Below, piece by piece: positions 53,798-62,780 of a stretch of 64,000 nt of DNA. The first letter of the stretch is position 1. Each line of letters opens with the position of its first letter. The notes under the pieces are model-generated. The model was not told the DNA's origin, made no database searches, and saw only the letters and a list, made by a program, of their open reading frames with translations. Location of the stretch: assembly GCF_000144405.1 (NCBI RefSeq), contig NC_014370.1:1245501-1309500 (forward strand). The letters are read 5' to 3'. A program made the translations under genes and the position numbers. Origin of the DNA: Prevotella melaninogenica ATCC 25845 (GTDB lineage: Bacteria > Bacteroidota > Bacteroidia > Bacteroidales > Bacteroidaceae).

Positions 53798-54742
53798 ATG
53801 CGCGGCTTAGTAATAAAGAACACTGGTAGCTGGTACACGGTAAAAACCGAGGAAGGCAAGACAATAGATAGTAAGATTAAGGGCAACTTTCGTCTGAAGG
53901 GAATTCGCTCTACTAACCCTGTGGCTGTTGGTGACCATGTTGTCATCACACCTAATCAGGAGGGAACGGCTTTCATCACTGAGATAGAAGACCGTAGGAA
54001 TTATATTATCCGAAAGTCGCCTAACCTCTCTAAGCAGAGCCATATCATTGCTGCAAACATCGACCAAGCGTTCTTGATTGTCACAACAAACTATCCCGAA
54101 ACTTCCACCACATTCATCGACCGCTTCCTTGCCAGTGCCGAAGCTTACCGCATTCCAGTAACACTCGTCTTTAATAAACACGACTTGCTCGATGAGGATG
54201 AATTGCGTTACCAGCATGCAGTAATGAATCTCTACGAAACCATCGGTTATCAGTGCATAGAAATACAGGCGAGTGCCGAACCTGAAGATGAATTCAGCGT
54301 AGAGAAAATGAAGCCGTTATTAGCAGGAAAAGTAACCCTCTTGAGTGGTAATAGTGGCGTAGGAAAATCAACGATTATTAATGCCCTCCTACCCCATGTC
54401 AACCTTCGTACGGCAGAGATTTCCGATGTACATAACACGGGTATGCACACAACTACATTCAGTGAGATGTTAGAGTTGCCAATGGGTGGATATCTTATTG
54501 ACACACCGGGTATCAAGGGATTTGGAACCTTTGATATAGAACCTGAAGAGCTGACAAGCTACTTCCGTGAAATATTTAAGTTTTCAAAAGATTGTCGGTT
54601 CTCAAACTGTACGCACACACATGAGCCTGGCTGCGCTGTAAGAAAGGCTCTTGAAGAACATTATATCGCTGAAAGTCGATATAACAGTTACCTTTCAATG
54701 CTCGAAGATAAGGAAGAAAATAAATATCGTGAGGCGTTTTAA
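53798..54742 (+). CDS. rsgA: ribosome small subunit-dependent GTPase A
   Basis: A 314-residue circularly permuted GTPase for late 30S assembly. Order: an OB fold ([19 protein letters not shown]), G4 FNKHD, G5-like SAEPE, G1 [11 protein letters not shown]2/G3 [26 protein letters not shown], and a zinc-binding C-terminus [16 protein letters not shown]. The start ATG is 8 bp past the GC-rich right arm. Confidence 0.95.
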   Translation: MRGLVIKNTGSWYTVKTEEGKTIDSKIKGNFRLKGIRSTNPVAVGDHVVITPNQEGTAFITEIEDRRNYIIRKSPNLSKQSHIIAANIDQAFLIVTTNYPETSTTFIDRFLASAEAYRIPVTLVFNKHDLLDEDELRYQHAVMNLYETIGYQCIEIQASAEPEDEFSVEKMKPLLAGKVTLLSGNSGVGKSTIINALLPHVNLRTAEISDVHNTGMHTTTFSEMLELPMGGYLIDTPGIKGFGTFDIEPEELTSYFREIFKFSKDCRFSNCTHTHEPGCAVRKALEEHYIAESRYNSYLSMLEDKEENKYREAF

Positions 54743-54758
54743 GTCTCACGATTTTTGT
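54727..54758 (+). terminator. terminator overlapping the rsgA stop
   Basis: TCGTGAG pairs with CTCACGA around the stop codon, followed by TTTTTG. Confidence 0.75.
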
Positions 54759-54852
54759 TTATTTCAAAGTCTTTTATGAAGATAAAAGAATTATTCGGAC
54801 CTCCCGAATTATGAAGTACGCCACTACAATACCATAGTATTTGTGTTTTCTA

Positions 54853-54938
54853 TTTGCTGTCACTTTTAACACTTCGCACAGACAGACTATATATCAATTA
54901 GTTAGATATCAAAATCCAATGACGGAAGTGACAGGAAA
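54853..54938 (+). repeat. MITE-like element copy 4 (86 bp)
   Basis: Ends TTTGCTGTCA and TGACAGGAAA (one mismatch). Contains ATGACGGAAGTGACAGG, the reverse complement of the CACTTCCGTCA block of copy 1. Confidence 0.75.
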
Positions 54939-55123
54939 TTTTGATTTAAAAACTTTCTTTGTTGTGACAAGGCAGAGGTATAAAATGAAAATGATGATTT
55001 GCGTATTGCATCAAAGAAACGTTTTTCATGAGAATTATTAAGAAGCCGTTTCTCATTAATATACCTCTTTTCTCCATAGTAAGGATAGACCATAATAAGT
55101 TTGTCTTTCCACTCCTTGCCATC

Positions 55124-55200
55124 GTGTGGAGGCTCAGCACACATGGTGCGAATGGTAAGCACACATGGTGCGGAGGCTTAACACCAATCGTGCGGATAAC
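55124..55200 (+). repeat. 22-bp-period tandem repeat, locus 4
   Basis: Units at 55135-55156, 55157-55178 and 55179-55200, preceded by the half unit GTGTGGAGGCT. GCACACATGGTGC occurs twice exactly. Confidence 0.82.
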
Positions 55201-55390
55201 TTATAGCTATGCTAACAACGTAGGATTCTTAAAGCAGAAAGGACTATTAAGGCGTTAACTCTGTGATAATATCATGAGCAATAGCACACAAACTTATTAA
55301 GCGTAGGGAGGTTTATAGATAACGAAGGGAGCTGGAATGTACAAAAGTTTACAGCATAGAACGATTCCACTAACCGCTAAAACACCCTAA

Positions 55391-56125
55391 TTAACGCTTT
55401 GAAAGATTCTCCAAAACACACTCCCAATTATCTGCAAACGCTCGAATAGTAGGGAAAAGAATATTAGCACCTTCGTTCAAAAGTACTGAATCAGCCAGAG
55501 GACCGCTATTAATGGCAACTGTATAGCAACCTGCTGCTGCACCAGCGTGCACTCCGAGTGGTGCATTCTCAACAACAATACCTTCTGCGGGCGCATAATT
55601 ACCAGCTTTTTTCAATCCCATTAAGTAAGGGTCAGGATTTGGTTTACCACGCTTAACGTCGTATGCTGTTGTTATCTGATCCTTAGAAACGAACTCACCG
55701 AAGTCACGCGTGACACGCTCTATCAATGGAAGCTGTGCACTACCAGTTACAATACCAATCTTTAATCCGCTCGCCTTAATCTTCTGCATAAGATCGACGA
55801 CACCATCAAACACCTTTGCTTCAGACATTTCATGGAAGTAATGAGCCTTGACATCATACATCTGCTGTGCCTCTTCCTCACTTAGTTCTTTACCGAGTTG
55901 AGCCTTAGCATACTTACGGATAGTATCTACACCACGCGCTCCTTCCGTTGCATAAGAGTCTTCAAGGGTGAAGTGAATACCAAACTCCTTCATAGCACGC
56001 TGCCACGCAACACCATGATTTGGCATTGAGTCATAAAGAACACCATCCATATCAAAGAGAACAACTTTGGGACTTACACCAGTCTTTCCGAAGGAGGATA
56101 TGTCTTGCTGAGATTGAGACGTCAT
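55391..56125 (-). CDS. HAD family hydrolase, beta-phosphoglucomutase-like
   Basis: A 244-residue HAD-superfamily phosphatase or phosphomutase, subfamily IA with an alpha-helical cap (about 35-100). Motif I is FDMDGVLYDSMP (nucleophile Asp, acid/base Asp), motif II IVTGS, motif III GKPNPDPYLMGLKKAG, and motif IV VENAPLGVHAGAAAG. Substrate is not defined by sequence. It is the last gene on the minus strand after lysS-gpsA-pgi, but a hairpin and about 200 bp separate it from pgi. Confidence 0.85.
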   Translation of the reverse strand: MTSQSQQDISSFGKTGVSPKVVLFDMDGVLYDSMPNHGVAWQRAMKEFGIHFTLEDSYATEGARGVDTIRKYAKAQLGKELSEEEAQQMYDVKAHYFHEMSEAKVFDGVVDLMQKIKASGLKIGIVTGSAQLPLIERVTRDFGEFVSKDQITTAYDVKRGKPNPDPYLMGLKKAGNYAPAEGIVVENAPLGVHAGAAAGCYTVAINSGPLADSVLLNEGANILFPTIRAFADNWECVLENLSKR

Positions 56126-56157
56126 CGCTGCTTGCTTTACCTTTATTATATATTATT

Positions 56158-56195
56158 ATCCTCAAGTTCCTCAACTATGTGAAGAACTTGAGGAT
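56158..56195 (-). terminator. hairpin between pgi and HAD gene
   Basis: ATCCTCAAGTTC pairs with GAACTTGAGGAT, 12 bp perfect. There is no T run on the minus strand. Confidence 0.6.
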
Positions 56196-56250
56196 ACATT
56201 AAAAATATTATCTCCTATATGCCCTATCCACACTATATAAATTAGATTCC

Positions 56251-56325
56251 ATTAGGAACTCCTCTCCTTTCGGGGAGGTCGGGTGGGGCTTCCCTTCCCT
56301 CCTTTGGAGGGGTTGGAGGGAGGTT
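56251..56325. repeat. GC-rich CCTCC/GGAGG element after pgi
   Basis: Contains CTCCTCTCCTTTCGGGGAGG and CCCTCCTTTGGAGGGG hairpins, the same family as 53601-53789. It ends 1 bp before the pgi stop codon. Confidence 0.7.
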
Positions 56326-56326
56326 C

Positions 56327-57682
56327 TTATTCCTTTGTCAGTCTTTCCTGAATAGCCTTGCTCTCAGCCTCATAACCTGGCTTATTGAGAAGAGCAAACA
56401 TATTCTTCTTATAAGCCTCAACACCTGGCTGATTGAAAGGATTCACTTCCTGAATAAGACCGCTGATACCGCAAGCCTTCTCGAAGAAGTAGATAAGCTG
56501 ACCGAGATAGTACTCGTTCAATGTAGGAACGCTGACACGGATGTTAGGAACACCACCATCAACATGAGCCAAACGTGTACCAAGCTCTGCCATCTTGTTA
56601 ACCTCATCAACACGCTTACCAGCGAGGAAGTTCAAGCCATCGAGGTTCTCCTCATCATGTGGGAAGAGTACCTTTGCATTAGGCTCCTCAATAGAGATAA
56701 CAGTCTCGAAGATAGAACGCTCACCTTCCTGAATCCACTGACCCATTGAGTGAAGGTCGGTTGTGAAGTCACAAGCTGCAGGGAAAATACCCTTGCGATC
56801 CTTGCCCTCGCTCTCTCCGTAAAGTTGCTTCCACCACTCAGCAAAAAAGTGGAGCTTTGGCTGGAAGTTAGCAACAATCTCAATCTTCTTACCTGCCTGT
56901 GAGTAGAGACCCTGACGAACAGCAGCATAACGTGCAGCAATATTGTTTGCGAAAGGAACGTCAGCAGAAGTCTCTTTCTCCATTACCTGTGCACCCTCAA
57001 CAAGCTTCTGAACATCGAAACCTGCGACTGCGATTGGTAACAAACCTACTGGAGTAAGCACAGAGAAACGACCACCTACATTGTCAGGAATGATAAATGT
57101 CTTGTAACCTTCCTTAGTTGCGGCAGCACGTGCAGCGCCCTTATGCTCATCAGTGATAGCAACAATCACATCCTTTGCAGCCTCCTTACCCAACTGATCC
57201 TCACACTGCTTCTTCAAAAGGCGGAATGCAAGTGCTGTCTCTGTTGTTGTACCAGACTTAGAAATATTGATAACACCAAACTTCTTATCCTTCAAGTAGT
57301 CTGTCAACTCAGCGAGATAATCCTCACCGATGTTGTTACCAGCAAAGAGAATAGTTGGATTCTTCTTGTCATTTACAAGCCAAGCGAAGCTGTTACCCAA
57401 AGCCTCGATGACAGCGCGAGCACCGAGGTAAGAACCACCGATACCAGCAACGACAACCACCTCACACTTCTCACGGAGTGTATTGGCAACCGCCTGAATC
57501 TCATTAAGGAACGCTGGAGTAATGCTTGATGGCAAATGCAACCATCCAAGGAAGTCATTACCAGGACAAGTAGCTTTCTCCAAAGCGTCCTGAGCTGCAG
57601 CTACGTGAGGAGCATAAGCCTCTACTGCGCCCGGATTCAAGAACTGGGCGGCTTTCGTGATGTCTAACTTAATACTTTCCAT
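56327..57682 (-). CDS. pgi: glucose-6-phosphate isomerase
   Basis: A 451-residue Pgi of the Firmicutes/Bacteroidetes short type, interconverting glucose-6-P and fructose-6-P. Visible: [66 protein letters not shown] and the C-terminal active Lys region [17 protein letters not shown]. It lies 6 bp after gpsA, in one operon. Confidence 0.96.
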   Translation of the reverse strand: MESIKLDITKAAQFLNPGAVEAYAPHVAAAQDALEKATCPGNDFLGWLHLPSSITPAFLNEIQAVANTLREKCEVVVVAGIGGSYLGARAVIEALGNSFAWLVNDKKNPTILFAGNNIGEDYLAELTDYLKDKKFGVINISKSGTTTETALAFRLLKKQCEDQLGKEAAKDVIVAITDEHKGAARAAATKEGYKTFIIPDNVGGRFSVLTPVGLLPIAVAGFDVQKLVEGAQVMEKETSADVPFANNIAARYAAVRQGLYSQAGKKIEIVANFQPKLHFFAEWWKQLYGESEGKDRKGIFPAACDFTTDLHSMGQWIQEGERSIFETVISIEEPNAKVLFPHDEENLDGLNFLAGKRVDEVNKMAELGTRLAHVDGGVPNIRVSVPTLNEYYLGQLIYFFEKACGISGLIQEVNPFNQPGVEAYKKNMFALLNKPGYEAESKAIQERLTKE

Positions 57683-57688
57683 TTGTGT

Positions 57689-58684
57689 TTATCTAAATGA
57701 ATCTGTTAATAATTTAATTTCTATTTGTGGACTGATACGTTCATAGAGGATGTTATAAACCGCATCGAGAATTGGCATATTGACGTGCAGACGACGATTA
57801 ATCTCCTTCATACACTTTGTACCAAAATATCCTTCAGCTACCATCTCCATTTCAATCTGTGCCGACTTGACGCTGTATCCCTTTCCAATCATTGTTCCAA
57901 AGGTATGGTTACGCGAGAATTTACTATATCCTGTCACCAACTGGTCACCAAGATATACACTGTCAATGATGGACCGTTGAATAGGATTGATAGTATTAAG
58001 GAAGCGTTCCATCTCCTGCATTGCATTCGACATCAACACTGCTTGGAAGTTATCACCATACTTCAAGCCAGAACAAATACCAGCAGAGATAGCATAAACG
58101 TTCTTCAAGACAGAAGCATACTCTATACCGAGGACGTCGGGAGAGGTCTTAGTCTTGACATAGTTTGATGCTAACACCTCCGTGAAGGCACGTGCCTTCT
58201 CAAGATCAGAACAGCCAACAGTAAGATAGGTGAGTCGTTCCATCGCCACTTCCTCCGCATGAGACGGTCCACCAATAACAGCAAGATTATCGTATGGAAC
58301 GCCGTATGCCTCATGGAAATACTCTGAACAAACAAGGTTCTCATCAGGAACAATACCCTTGATAGCCGTTAAGATTAGCTTTGTATTGAGCTTTGTCTTC
58401 AGTTTCTTCAGTAAAGCTTTCAGATAAGGAGAAGGAGTAACGAACACCAAGGTGTCATACTCCTGCACTATCTTATTGATATCCGAAGAGAGCAGCACCT
58501 CATTCATGTTAAACTTAACACTTGTGAGGTAAGAAGGATTGTGTCCTCTCCGCTTAAATTCTTCTATCTTATCGTCACGTCGGAAGTACCAACCAATATG
58601 ATGCGTATGCTCCACAACAACCTTAGCGATAGCCGTTGCCCAGCTACCGCTTCCTATGATTGCTATTTTACCGATGTCGAACAT
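57689..58684 (-). CDS. gpsA: glycerol-3-phosphate dehydrogenase [NAD(P)+]
   Basis: A 331-residue GpsA that makes sn-glycerol-3-P for phospholipids. Rossmann start IAIIGSGSWATAIAKVV, then TAIKGIVPDENLVCSEYF, IGGPSHAEEV, and the catalytic Lys in ALKNVYAI-like VLKNVYAISAG, then RNHTFGTMIGKGYSVKSAQIEM. Located between lysS and pgi. The spacer upstream contains purine/pyrimidine arms. Confidence 0.95.
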   Translation of the reverse strand: MFDIGKIAIIGSGSWATAIAKVVVEHTHHIGWYFRRDDKIEEFKRRGHNPSYLTSVKFNMNEVLLSSDINKIVQEYDTLVFVTPSPYLKALLKKLKTKLNTKLILTAIKGIVPDENLVCSEYFHEAYGVPYDNLAVIGGPSHAEEVAMERLTYLTVGCSDLEKARAFTEVLASNYVKTKTSPDVLGIEYASVLKNVYAISAGICSGLKYGDNFQAVLMSNAMQEMERFLNTINPIQRSIIDSVYLGDQLVTGYSKFSRNHTFGTMIGKGYSVKSAQIEMEMVAEGYFGTKCMKEINRRLHVNMPILDAVYNILYERISPQIEIKLLTDSFR

Positions 58685-58691
58685 AGACGTT

Positions 58692-58844
58692 AAGAATAAG
58701 AGTAAAAAGGGAAAAAGTAGAGAAAGTGAAAAATATCAGCATTGTATTATGACCTAATACCATTGCTATAATAATACTTCTCTTTTAGTTATTCATCCTA
58801 CTTCCTACCCTTTTACTTTTTTCTCTTTTACTTTTTACTTTTCG
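58692..58844. repeat. purine-rich/pyrimidine-rich inverted arms between lysS and gpsA
   Basis: The plus strand has an almost pure A/G run at 58692-58733 and a C/T run at 58801-58844. The second is close to the reverse complement of the first (AGTAAAAAG-type modules), so a long hairpin is possible. The right arm overlaps the last codons of lysS. Confidence 0.55.
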
Positions 58845-60571
58845 TTAGCTCCGTCAATCCACTGCTGAATAGCCTCAACAGAAGGCTTCTCATAACCGAG
58901 CTTGTACTTCTTATTGATTTCTCCGAGCTTCTGCTGCAAGCCCTGTGCCTTCTCCTCTCTAATGTCAGAGATGAGGTTGAAGCCTGCCTTGCGCAAAACA
59001 TATACCCACTCTTCAGCAACACCAAGCTCAGCCCATTCCTTAACAGAAGACTGTGGAATCTTTGGTTCTGGCTTCATCTGTGGGAAGAGCAATACTTCCT
59101 GGATGTATTCCTTACCAGTCATCAGCATTACCAAACGGTCAATACCAATACCGATACCAGAAGTTGGAGGCATACCATACTGCAAAGAGCGAAGGAAGTC
59201 TTGGTCGATAATCATCGCCTCGTCGTCACCCTTGTCAGCCAAACGCATCTGTTCAACGAAACGTTCTTCCTGATCAATTGGGTCATTCAGCTCTGAATAA
59301 GCATTAGCCAGCTCCTTTCCATTTACCATCAACTCAAAACGCTCTGTCAGTCCTGGCTTAGAACGGTGCATCTTGGTCAGTGGTGACATCTCAACTGGAT
59401 AGTCAGTGATGAAGGTTGGTTGGATATATGTACCCTCACAGAACTCACCAAAGATTTCATCTATGAGCTTACCCTTACCGAAACTCTCATCAATTTCTTC
59501 GAGTTTCAACTCGTTAACAGCAATATTACGGATTTCCTCCTCTGTCTTACCATAGAGATCGAAACCTGTCTTCTCCTTGATTGCATCAAGGATAGGTAGA
59601 CGACGGAATGGTGCCTTGAAGCTGATAACCTTGTCACCAACCTGTACCTCTGGCTTACCATTTACCTCTATACAAATCTTCTCAAGAAGTTTCTCAGTGA
59701 AAGACATCATCCAGTTGTAGTCCTTGTATTGTACATAAAGCTCCATACAAGTAAACTCTGGATTATGGAAGCGGTCCATACCCTCGTTACGGAAGTTCTT
59801 ACCGATTTCATAAACACCCTCGAAACCACCAACAATCAGACGCTTCAAATAAAGCTCTGTTGCGATACGCATATACATATCAACGTTGAGAGCATTGAAG
59901 TGAGTGATGAATGGGCGTGCACTTGCACCACCAGCAATACTCTGCAAGGTAGGAGTTTCTACCTCAGTATAACCAGCCTCATCGAAGAACTTACGCATGG
60001 TACGCAATACGATAGCACGCTTCAAGAAGGTATCTTTCACACCCTCATTCACAACGAGGTCAACATAACGCTGACGATAACGCTGCTCTGGGTCTTCAAA
60101 CTTATCGTATGCCTCACCGTCCTTATACTTAACAACAGGCAGTGGCTTCAAGCTCTTAGACAAAACGGTAATCTCCTTAGCATGAACAGAGATTTCTCCC
60201 ATCTGTGTCTTAAACACTTCACCCTTCACTCCGATGAAGTCACCAATATCGAGCAACTTCTTGAAGACCTTATTATAAAATTCTTTATCCTCACCCGGAC
60301 AGATGTCATCACGAGTGATATAAACCTGGATTCTACCCTTGCTATCCTGTAACTCAGCGAAGGAAGCCTTGCCCATGACACGGCGTCCCATCATACGACC
60401 AGCGATTACGACCTCACGCTGTTCGCCCTCCTTGAACTGCTCTTTAATATCAGTAGAGTAAGCATTCGTTGGAAACTCTGCTGCTGGATAGGGATCAATC
60501 CCCATCTCACGCAATTCCTGCAGGCTTTGGCGGCGACCAATCTCCTGCTCAGATAATTCTAAAACGTTCAT
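58835..60571 (-). CDS. lysS: lysyl-tRNA synthetase (class II)
   Basis: A 578-residue class II LysRS. The anticodon-binding OB fold is at about 55-160 ([21 protein letters not shown]). Catalytic motif 1 is near [17 protein letters not shown], motif 2 is [20 protein letters not shown], and motif 3 is [12 protein letters not shown]-terminal extension of about 70 residues ([23 protein letters not shown]) is usual in Bacteroidetes. First gene of the lysS-gpsA-pgi operon, behind a promoter covered by an inverted repeat. Confidence 0.96.
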   Translation of the reverse strand: MNVLELSEQEIGRRQSLQELREMGIDPYPAAEFPTNAYSTDIKEQFKEGEQREVVIAGRMMGRRVMGKASFAELQDSKGRIQVYITRDDICPGEDKEFYNKVFKKLLDIGDFIGVKGEVFKTQMGEISVHAKEITVLSKSLKPLPVVKYKDGEAYDKFEDPEQRYRQRYVDLVVNEGVKDTFLKRAIVLRTMRKFFDEAGYTEVETPTLQSIAGGASARPFITHFNALNVDMYMRIATELYLKRLIVGGFEGVYEIGKNFRNEGMDRFHNPEFTCMELYVQYKDYNWMMSFTEKLLEKICIEVNGKPEVQVGDKVISFKAPFRRLPILDAIKEKTGFDLYGKTEEEIRNIAVNELKLEEIDESFGKGKLIDEIFGEFCEGTYIQPTFITDYPVEMSPLTKMHRSKPGLTERFELMVNGKELANAYSELNDPIDQEERFVEQMRLADKGDDEAMIIDQDFLRSLQYGMPPTSGIGIGIDRLVMLMTGKEYIQEVLLFPQMKPEPKIPQSSVKEWAELGVAEEWVYVLRKAGFNLISDIREEKAQGLQQKLGEINKKYKLGYEKPSVEAIQQWIDGANEK

Positions 60572-60598
60572 ATTTATAATTAAATCGAATATATTCTT

Positions 60599-60634
60599 AT
60601 AGTTTGCAAATTTACTAAATAATTCGCAAACTAT
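60599..60634 (-). promoter_or_regulatory. lysS -7 box within a 9-bp inverted repeat
   Basis: ATAGTTTGC (60599-60607) and GCAAACTAT (60626-60634) are perfect inverted arms with an 18-bp spacer. The -7 box TAAATTTGC (minus strand, 60606-60614) lies inside. The geometry suits a dimeric repressor or a leader hairpin. Confidence 0.5.
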
Positions 60635-60669
60635 GACTGGTTTTTCCTTTTTTATGGCATTGGAATATT

Positions 60670-60875
60670 CTTAAACCCCAATCGATCATTAGAGCCTAAA
60701 CATATTTTGTTTTATTATCGAGCAGATTGTTTGGCTTTGGAACGCAGACGTAGCGGGCTACGTCAAGTTACGAAGGCAGACAAGATGCCGATAAGAAAAT
60801 AAAAGATGTTAGGAAACAACACCATAGTAAGAAGAACTATACATATTGTGGTCTAATGAGCGATTGGGGTTTAAG
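60670..60875. repeat. 206-bp palindromic element with 24-bp inverted ends (MITE-like)
   Basis: Outer arms 60670-60693 and 60852-60875 are inverted with one mismatch (CTTAAACCCCAATCG start). Inner nested pairings include GACGTAGC/GCTACGTC at the centre and TTTTATT-TCG/CGATAAGAAAATAAAA-like arms, so almost the whole element folds into one hairpin. No ORF and no clear target-site duplication. Confidence 0.7.
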
Positions 60876-60967
60876 CTAAATCATGGTGTCGCTTATGATA
60901 TCTATATCGTTGCTACATCCCAACACTTGCACTCACACAGATGGTATATTGCAAGCTATTTAGCCGT

Positions 60968-61045
60968 TCGCACATAGGGTGCTAACCAACAGCACCACAT
61001 GTGCGGAGCATTAACACCACACGTGCGGAGCATTAATACACTCGC
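60968..61045 (+). repeat. 22-bp-period tandem repeat, locus 5
   Basis: Units at 60968-60989, 60990-61011, 61012-61033 and a decayed fourth. GCACCACATGTGC followed by GGAGCAT is the cleanest unit in the window besides locus 1. Confidence 0.85.
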
Positions 61046-61191
61046 AAGAAGCGAAAACATCATCTTTAACAAGTCCATAGGTTAGTTTAAAGGTGTCTAT
61101 AGCTAAGTTCAAAAGCACCCAAACATAACCTTTGTCTATACTTATCTACCTATTAAACCTACTATGATTTTGTTATCTATCCAACTTTTAT

Positions 61192-61200
61192 TATCTTTGC
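61192..61200 (+). promoter_or_regulatory. -7 box for menaquinone operon
   Basis: TATCTTTGC, 22 bp before the ATG at 61223. Confidence 0.75.
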
Positions 61201-61222
61201 ATTACATTAAGTTGATTAGGTT

Positions 61223-61639
61223 ATGAACGTAGAAAACATCATAAAAAGTATTCATCAGGAAGATGGACTAAGCCGTACACTCGGTATGGAGTTTATCTCT
61301 ACGCCCGAGGACGACACTTTGAAGGCAAGAATGGCTGTCGATGACCGTAACAAACAGCCTTTCGGATTCCTCGCTGGCGGTGCTTCATTGGCACTTGCAG
61401 AGAATCTTGCAGGTGTCGGTTCGATGGCGTTATGCCCCGGGAAAATGGCTATGGGCATTAATGTTCACGGCAATCACGTCAAGGCAATGCCATACGGTGG
61501 AACAGTTACGGCTTACGGAAAACTGATTCACAGGGGTCATACATTACACGTATGGAACATTGATATCAAGAATGGTGAAGACGAACTCATCTCAAGCGTA
61601 CAAGTTACCAACTATATCATAGCCCCACAAGAGAAGTAA
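61223..61639 (+). CDS. hotdog-fold thioesterase, probable DHNA-CoA thioesterase
   Basis: A 138-residue PaaI/YdiI-type hotdog protein. Conserved segments are LGMEFISTPEDDTLKARMAVDDRNKQPFGFLAGGASLALAENLAG (with the GG and catalytic acidic residue) and GINVHGNHVKAM. Its position directly before menF, with no spacing (TAA then ATG), suggests it hydrolyses 1,4-dihydroxy-2-naphthoyl-CoA (MenI role). The assignment to MenI rests on context; a general acyl-CoA thioesterase is the alternative. Confidence 0.82.
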   Translation: MNVENIIKSIHQEDGLSRTLGMEFISTPEDDTLKARMAVDDRNKQPFGFLAGGASLALAENLAGVGSMALCPGKMAMGINVHGNHVKAMPYGGTVTAYGKLIHRGHTLHVWNIDIKNGEDELISSVQVTNYIIAPQEK

Positions 61640-62686
61640 ATGGATGCTTTCTTTATCTATCGTGAGCCTTTCGAAAAGGTTTGTCATTGCTATTCACAAC
61701 CAGAGAAGCCAACGGCTATTTCCTCACTTGCTGAACTTAATGGGCGCAAGGGATTTGTCATTGCTCCTTTCTTTTGCGATGACAGTAACATACTTTACTT
61801 ACTGGATGGTCAGAAAGGTTCTTCAACGGTTCTACCTTTAGACGGTAGTAAGGGCTTTGATGCTATTCCCGACTGGCAGGACGAGGCGGTACTTACTAAC
61901 GAAACGCCTTCTCTTCGCGAGGCTTATCACAACGACTTCTGCCGTTTTCATAAAGAGTTAGAACACAATAGATTCCGTAAGTTAGTTCTGGCGCGCTCGA
62001 TTATCGAAACAAAAGACGAGCGTACGACTCCGCGAAGTATTTTTCTTAAGGCTTGTGAGAAGTACCCACGCTCTTATATTGCACTTTTCTATACTGCAGA
62101 GATAGGCATGTGGCTTATTGCAAGTCCTGAAGTTCTACTCCGCGGTAATGCTGAGGGCTATCAGACAATGGCATTAGCTGGTACGATGAAATATGAAGGT
62201 GAGGATATGAAGTGGTCTTCTAAGAATCAAGAAGAACAACAACTCGTTGCCGACTATATCCGTGCTTGCTTGCAACCGTTTGCTGCTGAGATTACTGAAA
62301 GTAAGCCTTACACTACACGTGCAGCACATTTGGCGCATCTTCGCACAGACTTCACTTTTCAACTTAAAGACACACAGCGACTCGGAACATTCCTTACCGC
62401 CTTCCACCCTACCCCTGCCGTATGCGGTATGCCAAAGGATGAGGCACAGCAGTTTATCCTTCATAATGAGCAACTGAACCGCAGTTATTACAGTGGTTTC
62501 AGTGGATTGCTTGGCGAGAAGGGTGCAGCAAAACTTTATGTCACCCTTCGCTGCATGCAACTCTCTCGTTCTACGTGTCGCCTTTATGCAGGTGGCGGAC
62601 TCTTAAAGGAAAGTATTGAAGAGAATGAATGGCAGGAAACAGAAGCCAAACTTGACACTATGCGCCAGTTGTTAAAGCATAATTAG
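61640..62686 (+). CDS. menF: isochorismate synthase
   Basis: A 348-residue chorismate-binding enzyme converting chorismate to isochorismate, the first step of menaquinone synthesis. Visible: RKLVLARSI, WLIASPEVLLRGN, MALAGTMKYEGEDMKWS (the catalytic and Mg-binding region), HPTPAVCGMPKDEA and YSGFSGLLGEKGAAKLYVTLRCM, then YAGGGL. It is shorter at the N-terminus than E. coli MenF, as usual in Bacteroidetes. Its ATG touches the preceding stop. Confidence 0.93.
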   Translation: MDAFFIYREPFEKVCHCYSQPEKPTAISSLAELNGRKGFVIAPFFCDDSNILYLLDGQKGSSTVLPLDGSKGFDAIPDWQDEAVLTNETPSLREAYHNDFCRFHKELEHNRFRKLVLARSIIETKDERTTPRSIFLKACEKYPRSYIALFYTAEIGMWLIASPEVLLRGNAEGYQTMALAGTMKYEGEDMKWSSKNQEEQQLVADYIRACLQPFAAEITESKPYTTRAAHLAHLRTDFTFQLKDTQRLGTFLTAFHPTPAVCGMPKDEAQQFILHNEQLNRSYYSGFSGLLGEKGAAKLYVTLRCMQLSRSTCRLYAGGGLLKESIEENEWQETEAKLDTMRQLLKHN

Positions 62687-62696
62687 ATTTATAGGC

Positions 62697-62738
62697 ATAT
62701 TGGGCTTATGAGCCTTATTAGCCCTATTAGCCCAATAT
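62697..62738 (+). other. hairpin between menF and menD
   Basis: ATATTGGGCT pairs with AGCCCAATAT; the loop contains two further TTAGCCC-like copies. It is a repeat-derived stem or a partial terminator inside the operon. Confidence 0.55.
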
Positions 62739-62780
62739 CCCTAACCCTCAACACCCAACATTCACCACCCAACACCCACA

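Larger units (their letters stand above)
54743..55390. other. 648-bp convergent intergenic region
   Basis: It holds the rsgA terminator, MITE-like copy 4, and 22-bp-period repeat locus 4. The last 190 bp show nothing recognisable. Confidence 0.6.
60572..61222. other. 651-bp divergent intergenic region
   Basis: It contains the lysS promoter region, the 206-bp palindrome, 22-bp-period repeat locus 5 and the -7 box of the menaquinone operon. No ORF. Confidence 0.65.

Noticed and set aside
59729..60352. 207-residue plus-strand reading frame
   Set aside because: It is antisense to lysS.
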